Origin: Apiospora phragmitis
Lineage: Eukaryota; Ascomycota; Sordariomycetes; Amphisphaeriales; Apiosporaceae
Reading direction: 5' to 3'
Assembly (NCBI GenBank): GCA_038363925.1
Contig: JAQQWL010000001.1
Span: 2,728,001-2,792,000 of the forward strand
Length of the DNA stretch: 64,000 bases
Under the pieces are notes generated by a model that was not told where the DNA came from, made no database searches, and saw only the letters and a program-made list of their open reading frames with translations. This document shows, one piece after another, positions 56,486-64,000 of this stretch. A program made the position numbers and the translations under genes. How positions within the stretch are numbered: the first letter of the stretch is position 1; each line of letters starts with the position of its first letter.

Positions 56486-57923
56486 TGTTCGCTTCCTGCG
56501 CATGCAACATCCTGGGGCAACTAGCCATGCCAGCGTCGTCGCGTATGGACTGCAGTCCAACACATACTTGGATTTTGTCTGGACTCATTGCATTTACGGG
56601 GCGTTTCGGTAGAGTGGGATGACTTAAGACAGAGGAAAAGCACGGCGTTTCTACATGTTTCTCACGGTACATAGAGGTATTTTTACTGCATAGACTTGGA
56701 TAGATTCACATCCGCCAGTTTCTTTCTCCCACTTGTTGTTAGTCATTCCTCAAAACAGAAGATCCGATTCCAGACCAGAGAGGGGCGGCCATCTCCAAGT
56801 AAACAGTGGGCACCTGCTGCCTGCCTGCCGGGTTAGAGGGGCAGCTGGGTCTAGCCACAGATCGGTCACTTACCAAGGCGATCCTTGCTTCTGGTTGTTT
56901 GTTTTTAATGCTGGAATTGAATTACTCCTCATTGCTTCACCTGCTTCATCTCTCCCTCTCGCGCGAACATCGGCCGAGTAGGCTCGGAACCACCAGACCC
57001 AAGGTGAAAGATCAAGTCAATTGATGGTACCATGATTGGCCTTTGCCATCCTCTTTAGGGGGATTAAGACTATTTTCACCAATGTTCCGATGGAGGTGAA
57101 CAACATCGACAACGTGAGCAGCAGATGTGGCGATGGCCGTTGCAATCAGCGAACACTGCGGCTAGACAGTGCAAGGCGGCACACAGCATCGGAGCATCTT
57201 CCCTGGAAAGCAGCCATCACATACTACGCCTCCTCCCATTGGCAGACATCGGGGGTGTCGATCTTCTGGAGTTGGCTCTACTTGAGACAAGCCCCGATGC
57301 AGTTGGCCGCGCCCGAGGGTCGTACTGCATGGGCCATCCGTACTGCATGGGCCGTCCTGCGTGTGACGAAAACGAGAACAGCCAGCAGGCCAGACAGCCT
57401 CTCCCGCGGGAGGCTGGCATCTCTCCCTGCTCCTCACACCTCAGCACTCAGCCCTTCCAGGGGGGCGGCCAGTTGATGCCTGAGGCTGGTTTGTGTTCGC
57501 ACCTTGCTTCCGCCCTTTCTGCGTCGGCCGTAGCTTTACTCGTTTGCTACCCCCGCAGCGGGAACCGTTTTGGGCTTCGGAACTGTGGCTGGACGATCCC
57601 TGGATGGGGCAGTTGTGCTGTTTGCTTGCTTGCCCCTCCCACACTGCCATGTACGTAGAACCAACTGCATATGATGCCTGCTACAGTTTATCGTGAACGA
57701 TGCAGCCTGCCACAGCCTGAGGTGGGGGTAAACGCAGCTGCTCATTACCATTGCTGTTTGGCGTCCGCTGCGTTTACCTTCGTGTGTCCCCCCGTCAAGA
57801 GGTGAGAAGCAAATGAGTTTATCCCCCCCTTGGTTTCTTCTTTTCCATCTTAACTCCTCTCCTACCACCGTGGAAAGTGGCACCCTTCCCAGTACCTAAT
57901 CTCCTGTGGTTCCTATCGACAGC
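56486..57923. other. Intergenic, no gene seen
   Basis: 1.4 kb with a short 18 bp tandem duplication (57321-57356) and a T/C-rich stretch before the lectin gene. Several overlapping frames on both strands (57125-57658 and others) have no recognisable domains. Confidence 0.45.
57321..57356. repeat. 18 bp tandem duplication
   Basis: CGTACTGCATGGGCCATC is followed at once by CGTACTGCATGGGCCGTC, with one transition between the copies. Confidence 0.7.
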
Positions 57924-59823
57924 ATGGCTTCAGTGTTTCGGAATCCCGCTGTTTTATTCAGCTCCATCCTCCACTCCATCCTCCAGCTCTGTCTTCGACA
58001 TGCCCAGGCTTCGCAGATAGCCGCCTTCACCAATGGCGGCTTCAAGGTACCGCAGGTCGTCATGTATGACGGTGCATCCAACAGTATTCTCTATAGCCTC
58101 TGCAACAGCCAGAAAACCCCAGTCTTTCCTGGAGACGAGTCGACCGCATTCGAGCTTCAGCCCCAGTTCCCTCCCTATCCCGGGACACATGTCTCGCTCG
58201 TTGGGTATACTGATAATGAAGGAATAAAAGTGAGTTTGTGTCGAGGGCATGCTCCCTCTGTCTCCCTCTGTTCAAGGTGGTGTGTCCTGATAATCGTCTC
58301 TTCTATCCTACTAGACAAACATATTCTACCAAACCAAGGATGGCCACATAGTCGAAGCGCTATTCACATGCAACAAGTCCGGCCACTACGAGCCAGTCAC
58401 AGGTGGACCGGCATATAAGCTCACCGATGCCCCCGGTATCGAAAAGCCCAAGACGCCTACCGACTTGACAGCGTTGCTTTTCGGCGACGATGGGGGGATG
58501 CAGTTGTATTACAAGATAGAGGCGAACAGTTCGGTTTACAGCATCAAGTACAAGAAGAAGGAGAAGGCCTTCTGGGTCAACGCGGGCCCCGCCGAGCCTT
58601 GGTCTTCGGTTGGCAGCATCGCAGCGGGCTTTGCCGTCGCGGACCAGATTACAGTAATAACCCCAACAAGCGACGGATTGGGCAACGAACAAGACATGTT
58701 CATATCCACTTCCTTGCCAGATGAAGAAGGAATATGGCAGATAGGTTTGTCTATCTACCTTTAAGTTTCATCCACTGAGAGCCAGAGACCGCTAACCGCT
58801 GCTGACTCTTATGTAGATGGCGCCCCGGTTCCCCTGCAGGCCTGGAATTGGAGTACCTCGGACATCAAAGACATCCCCGTAATCCTGAGCAATATGACAG
58901 ACGCCGACAACATCCACGTCGAATTAGACACGGCCGATCCCACGTGGAGTTTCGAGGCGCTAGATCCGCTGACTGCGCCACTGGGCCTGACGTTCGGATC
59001 CAGCAACACGATGAGCATCTTCTACGTCGGCAAGGACAGGCTGCTGCGCCAAGTGCGATGCGCGATAGGCGTCGACAAGAAGAATACATACAAGTGGAGC
59101 AACGTCACCCGGCCCGACGCGAAAGCCTGGCCGTCGCCCGACGAAACCAATGCCCACTTCGGCACTGCCTACGACGCGCAGGCCGACCGGATCTGGGTTT
59201 ACTACATGAGCAACCGGACCATGACGCAGCTGTACCAGCACTCCACAGGTCATTGGGACGACGCCGTGGCACTGCCCCAGACCCAGCCGCATAATCAGTC
59301 CGGTGACCATTCCGGGGGGACTCTCGAAGGGCGCTAAGCTGGGCATCGGCATCGGCATCGGCCTCGGCCTCGGGGTGCCCCTACTCCTTGCCGTACTCGC
59401 CGCGTATTGCTTCTTCCACTCGCGCAGCTCCCGCCGCAACCGGGCGGCCGAGAACGCGGCACTCAATGACGCGCACTCGGCCGCCATTGCCCCGCCGTCG
59501 CACCCCGGCTCCCCCGCCCCACGGTACACGTCCGGCTACTGGCAACCGCCACCCCCGGGACAGCAACAGCACGACGGACCTTGGCCTCAGCAGCAGTACT
59601 ACCAACCGGGCGTGCCGTACAGCGACCAGAACGGCTTCATCAAGCCCAGGCGGGGTACGGCTGGGGCGAACAGAAGCAGCAGCAGCAGCAGTTTCCTGGT
59701 CAGATGCCGCCGCACCATTCGCCCCCGCCGCAGGCCCAGCCGGTGTTCGAGATGAGCAACAACCAGGTGCATGTGCCGCCCCAGGAGATGTCAGGAGAGG
59801 CCACTAGCCCGCACCCAAAGTGA
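57924..59823 (+). CDS. Fucose-lectin-like beta-propeller with membrane anchor
   Basis: Exons 57924-58229, 58315-58744 and 58817-59823. Residues 1-33 are a probable signal peptide. About 430 residues then show repeated blade-like units (NIFYQTKDGHIVEAL, MQLYYKIEANSSVYSI, NTMSIFYVGKDRLLRQV, DRIWVYYMSNRTMTQLY), each with Y/W near the end, as in Aleuria aurantia-type fucose-binding lectins. Then a helix follows (LGIGIGIGLGLGVPLLLAVL, then AAYCFFHSR) and a Pro/Gln-rich cytoplasmic tail with a polyQ run and VFEMSNNQVHVPPQE at the end. The frame must lose one base in the G6 run 59314-59319 and gain one near 59637; together they leave exon 3 a multiple of three, and both frames continue well. Such membrane-anchored lectin-like proteins could sense or bind glycans at the cell surface; the ligand is inferred. 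Confidence 0.75.
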
Positions 59824-60349
59824 GGCGGTTGCTTTTGACTAGTGCATTACGGGCTCGTGGGGGACTAAGGTTCAAGGACAAGAAAAGGATGGGATGGTGG
59901 AGCATGAGGTACGAATGGACGAATTTAATGACGGCTTGAAGGATCTGGGCAAGGGGTTTGGCATAGGAATAGACATTGGTACATTGGAACTTTTGCATGG
60001 AATCATGTAAATCTGGAAAACCTACTTTTCACCATTCGCATACTTGGCCCGTCTTGTCCCGCTGCTATCTGTGAGCATCGGCTCATATTTGCATCGATCA
60101 GATGTTGTTCGAAGTTATCGTATTAAGCTCATCGGACGTAAGCATCGCACTGTCTCCGGCTTACGCTGGCCAAAGAGGAAGAGTAGAAAAACAAAGTGGA
60201 TAGAGAGCCGGAGTACACAAGAGGAAAGCGGATTATCTTAGCTTCAAACTGGTCTCCGAAACCTCATCTTCAATTTACAGAATGCTCGTGTTTCTACGGG
60301 ATGACAATCGCTCCCCCTAAGCATAAAAACCGCATAGTACCCCTGACTA
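59824..60349. other. Intergenic, no gene seen
   Basis: 526 bp with the lectin 3' flank and the upstream region of the HET-like gene. Confidence 0.4.
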
Positions 60350-60940
60350 ATGAGTCCTTCCCAGAGCCCTTTCAGGGCGAGCAGCAAAGCCCTGTGTCAG
60401 ACCTGCTGCCAGTTCATCCAGGCATTATCTATCTTCTACCACAACGAAGGGTACCCCGACCAAGGCTGGGAGGAAGACGAGAAAGACGCCATATTCCAAA
60501 CCGCCTGGGACGTGGCCTTCCAACACCAGCTCTCGTTCGAAGCTCTCGCCTCCAGTGCCCCCTCATGCCAAATGTGCCATTTGCTCCACCATGACTTCGC
60601 CAGATACCTAGATGAGCCAGACCTGCTGCGCGGCTGGCTGGCTCTGTATCCGCGCCGCTACGAGTCTTACCTACCAGGCGAGAACAAGCGCAAGGGCTAT
60701 TTCCGCGCCGGTTTCGGCGGGTTCCTTCATCGCATGCAATGGAGTACCTCTGGGAGTGTCGGCAACCATCCGGCGCATACCTTCCGCATCGGCCGAGTAC
60801 GTGATCCGGTGGATGGCCTTGGACACGTGGCAGCCCTGTATATCAAGCTGCGCAGGACCATATTTGAGCCGCCAAGCTGGGAAAACGAGTGGACGGCGCC
60901 GTCCTCTTCTGAGCCCTGCGCTCCCGACATGGTGCGGTGA
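60350..60940 (+). CDS. Small protein resembling the N-terminus of HET-domain proteins
   Basis: A single frame of 196 aa. It begins MSPSQSPFRASSKALCQTCC and continues with SFEALASSAPSCQMCHLLHH. The pairing of a CxxC near residue 17-20 with an S-F-x-x-L-x-x-S-A-x-x-x-C-x-x-C motif about 60 residues later is the standard opening of fungal HET (heterokaryon incompatibility) proteins, before their catalytic HET domain. Here the HET domain itself is absent: the frame ends at APDMVR and the following 1.4 kb has no matching continuation. It could be a stand-alone small relative, a truncated gene, or one with an unfound 3' part. Upstream ATGs in other frames make the exact start uncertain. Confidence 0.55.
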   Translation: MSPSQSPFRASSKALCQTCCQFIQALSIFYHNEGYPDQGWEEDEKDAIFQTAWDVAFQHQLSFEALASSAPSCQMCHLLHHDFARYLDEPDLLRGWLALYPRRYESYLPGENKRKGYFRAGFGGFLHRMQWSTSGSVGNHPAHTFRIGRVRDPVDGLGHVAALYIKLRRTIFEPPSWENEWTAPSSSEPCAPDMVR

Positions 60941-62357
60941 TGCTCGAGGAGGTGGAGGAGGTGGTAATGGAGAGAGGGGAGGATGCGCTCACCGAGTCGC
61001 AGCCGGTCGGGATGCTGAAGGTGCGCGGGCCGTTGGCCTGAGTGGTGTAGCAGCCTTCCGTTCCGCTGGAGAAGGGAGCGGCGACGGATGTTGGGCATTT
61101 GTCGTTTGCCGAGCAAGAGGATAATACGGCAGTTCTATCTGGTTGTGTAATGGACATGAATAGAGACGTGAGCCGAAATTGCTATGCATTGCTGGTCTAC
61201 GGTGTCAATTACTATAGTATTGTGGATAAGTATTTGTTGGTCTCGGAAAAGGGAAATGCAGAGATGCTTTCAGGAGAGTCGGTATATGTAAAGCGCAGGG
61301 AGGTGAGGATTTCATTAAGGACTTCACGTACAGGGATATCGTAGTTATCTAGATATGTAGACACTAGACAGAAAATCCAAAACACCGTTAAACATCAGGT
61401 ACGTGCCCAGGCCCGCACCTACTCTTATGCCACCGATGCACCTGTCGATAGATTGTGACTAGGAACCACGGTAGTAGAGGCGGGCAAAGTTGATGGCGGT
61501 ACAGAGAAGTTGACGAGCAGTTAGGTGGGAGCAGGCGCTTGGAAGGGCCCGGATTGCCTGGCAATGGAACTGCACAGCCACCACCTAACTTGGCTGTGTC
61601 ATTGCAGCACGCCCAAGCCCATTGTCTCAGGCCGATAATCCGACGTTGTTGGAGTTGTTGACGTTCGGCACCAGTTTAGTAATCAAGACAACCTTGCAGC
61701 CGTTACATCCGGTCGACGTAGTCCAGAACTCGTTAGTCGAAACGGCGACTTAAGGCTGGCCCCATAGTTACACTCCCGTTCCCGTGCCGGCTGGCGCTTG
61801 GCCGCATGCCGGAGCTTTGCTGGTATGCAGAGAAGCAAAAGTCCCGAATGTTCTCTCACTCCGGCTCCCCGCGGTGACACCTGGTTCAAATTGTGGCTTA
61901 CCGCCTGCATTCCAGCTGCTGTTATTTGTCCCTCTCTGGCTGCCACTCGTGCCGTGCTTGCCGGATTACAGTGGACCTGCATATCTTGGCCTTTCCTTGG
62001 CCTCCGCCATAAGCCCATAAGCCCACACCCAACCCGAAGCTGCAGGCGGTTTTCATGACGCGCAAGCACTTCTCATTGGCAAAGCAATAAGGTGATGGGT
62101 TTTTCATACACATCATAGGGAATTGACCCCTCCATCTCACTGCCCCTCATTTTTTCTGTTTTTGTTTGCAGATAAAGTCTGCTTGAGCAAACAGCTGATC
62201 TCACACCGACGCTGCACGCACCACACCTGCCGGTCCTTGTGGAAAACGACCCCACGTAACTCTCCTCAAACAACCCAAACCAGACACGAAGGAAAGAGAA
62301 GAAGAATACCAGGAAAAGCCTGAGAAAGAAAGAGAGGGGAAGGAACGAAAACCAAAA
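60941..62357. other. Intergenic, no gene seen
   Basis: 1.4 kb between the HET-like gene and het-c. No HET-domain remnant, repeat or RNA gene was seen. The last 150 bp are purine-rich, typical of a 5' leader (AGAAAGAAAGAGAGGGG before the ATG at 62358). Confidence 0.45.
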
Positions 62358-64000
62358 ATGGCGGACTCCCGAGCGCACTTCTGGCTCGCCAGCCTGCTCC
62401 TCGCCGTCGTCTGCCTGGCCACGCCCGCCGCCGCCTTCGGCGCCGGCAACATCAGCAGCAGCTCGCCCATCGAGGGCATCAACTGGCGCCACGGCGACAT
62501 TGAGGACGCCCTGCTCGGCATCATGATGGCCCGCGCTCTCAACAAGAAGGGCAAGGAGTTCTCTAAAGTCATGGTCGCCCGCGTCTACTTCGGCAACTGG
62601 CTGCGCGATTACTCCCAGGCCGTTGATTTGGGCACCATCAAGAGCGTCTCCTACGAGGCCATCCGGCTGGTCGTCGCGATTTTGGGATTGTAAGTTTTTT
62701 TTTGTCTCTTAAAGTTATACAAGAAGAGCTTGAGCGCGGCTCACGTTTCCAACACTTCTGACACACTCTCAGCATGAACTTCGGCTTCGGCTCCAAGGAG
62801 TTCGAGGTGACCGAGGAGCGCCTCGGCTGCTACCGCCCGGAGGAGCACATCGACAACCCCAAGGGCTACGGCGGCGGCGACGACCCGAAGCGGTACTGGC
62901 ACGGCCTGCGCGGCCCCGTCGACGAGGACCGCGAGCTCGCCTTCGACCCGGACACGGGCATGATCAACTACATCGCCAACGAGCGCGAGGAGGGCATCGC
63001 GACCTCGGCGGGCCTGCTGCGGCACCTGCTCGGCCGCTGCATCGAGCTCGGCCGCGAGCACGCCGCCACGGGTAACGACGATGCGCTGTACGAGGCCATG
63101 CGCCTGATGGGCACGGGCCTGCACTGCCTCGAGGACTTCTTCGCGCACTCCAACTACGTCGAGCTGGCCCTGATCGAGATGGGCTACCGCGACGTCTTCC
63201 CCACGTCGGGCGCGACGTCCGCGTCGTGCTCGAGGACGTCGGCGCCGAGGTCTACCCCGTCGTCACCGGCACCTTCGGCGAGGTCGACTTCCTGCACTCG
63301 GTCGCGGGCGAGGTCTCGGACAAGCTGGCGGCCAACGAGATGCAGGAGCTGCAGGAGCACCTGGAGAACGGCAAGAACGAGGACACGTCGCTGCTGCGCA
63401 AGCTGCTGGCCATGATCCCGTCGTCGGTCTTCGGCGGCGAGAACCAGGCCGACCAGATCGACCAGATCCAGCAGGACGCGGCGACGGCGCAGATGGACGG
63501 CCTGGAAGTCAAGCCGCACCGCGAGCCCGAGGAGATCACGGTCTGGGTCTCCAACATCTTCCGGCAGATCGTGCCCATCATCGAGTGGCACGACCGCATC
63601 ATGAAGATCATCTCGGACGCGCTGCCGCGCATCCCCATCCTCCCTAAAATCGTCGAGCAGCTCGAGGACCAGCTCAACGTCTTCGTCACGGCCCAGATCG
63701 CCCCCTTTGTCGTCCCCGTCATCCAGCAGATCCAGACCGAGATGGGCGCCGGCTCCGAGGGCATCATCCAAAGCTCCGAGGACCAGCAGCACCGCGTCTT
63801 CCACGACGACCTCGCCAGCGACCCCACCCACTCCATGCTGTCCAAGGACCACTTCACGAACGTAAGTTCTTTCATGTCTATTCAAGTTGATATTCCTTGC
63901 ACCTAGCTAACACTTGGTGCCCACAGCTCCTCAACGAACCCGCCGGCAAGACGGCCCAAGAAATGGTCCGCTGGGTCGTCCCCCAGCTCATGGAGGCCAT
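62358..64000 (+). CDS. het-c: HET-C heterokaryon incompatibility protein (partial)
   Basis: Exons 62358-62689, 62773-63861 and 63927 to beyond the window end. Residues 1-26 are a signal peptide ending AAAFGAG. The family signature follows: EGINWRHGDIEDALLGIMMA, ARVYFGNWLRDYSQAVDLG, LGCYRPEEHIDNPKGYG and MGTGLHCLEDFFAHSNYVEL (a zinc-dependent phospholipase C-like His/Asp region). HET-C controls vegetative incompatibility in Neurospora, where different alleles in one cell trigger death; related proteins are secretory or plasma-membrane associated. The frame breaks once at the CCCC run 63199-63202 (after RDVF). One more C would give FPHVGRDVRVVLEDVGAEVY and makes exon 2 end in phase with exon 3, so an assembly indel is likely. 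The polymorphic and glycine-rich C-terminal part lies outside the window. Confidence 0.9.

Noticed and set aside
57036..57658. Frames of 146 and 177 codons upstream of the lectin gene
   Set aside because: They overlap each other and antisense frames, include the 18 bp tandem duplication, and show no domain.
1..64000. CRISPR arrays, bacterial operons, rRNA or integrons
   Set aside because: None are present; the sequence is eukaryotic, with spliceosomal introns throughout.

Overview
This window is nuclear DNA of a filamentous ascomycete, most likely a Sordariomycete. The evidence is short 50-120 bp introns with GT..AG ends and CTAAC-like branch sites, GC-rich coding sequence, fungus-specific families (Zn2Cys6 regulator, HET-C, augmin HAUS6, PTH11/rhodopsin-like membrane protein, Aleuria-type lectin), and a large block bearing the mutation signature of repeat-induced point mutation (RIP). 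The species cannot be named from the sequence.

Bases 1-21175 are an AT-rich, gene-free RIP graveyard of related Ty3/gypsy-type retrotransposons. Element A (plus strand, 169-4070) is cut off inside its reverse transcriptase where element B begins. Element B (minus strand, LTRs at 4071-4689 and 18684-19084) is split by a complete element C (10024-17732, minus strand, two 597 bp LTRs). The bases flanking C, GAGAT and AAGAT, read as a 5 bp target-site duplication with one RIP-type change, so C lies in the gag region of B. Bases 19085-21175 are further degenerate sequence that I do not recognise. Normal composition returns abruptly near 21176.

Bases 21759-40671 are ordinary genes: an F-box protein, a secreted GH3 beta-glucosidase (9 exons), a short inverted-repeat element, HAUS6-like augmin subunit, a rhodopsin-fold membrane protein, an amino-acid/choline-type permease, a DUF1749 alpha/beta hydrolase, and an ankyrin protein with a STAND-type N-terminus.

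Bases 41680-53884 mix live and dead genes: a 14-exon MFS sugar-type transporter, an aldo/keto reductase pseudogene, an NRPS-like adenylation/carrier relic with its middle deleted, a small secreted beta/gamma-crystallin-like protein, a possible alpha/beta-barrel protein and a Zn2Cys6 regulator. Two copies of one dispersed repeat lie here, one cutting off the reductase. This could be the remains of a small metabolic cluster.

Bases 55389-64000 hold an Mpv17/PMP22 protein, a fucose-lectin-like beta-propeller with a membrane anchor, a small protein resembling only the N-terminus of HET proteins, and het-c, which runs off the window end. Together with the ankyrin protein, several genes in the right half belong to families used in fungal self/non-self recognition.

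Five otherwise well-preserved genes carry single-base frame breaks, mostly at homopolymer runs. Downstream exon phases agree again if one base is added or removed. These look more like assembly errors than pseudogenes, in contrast to the reductase and the NRPS-like relic.
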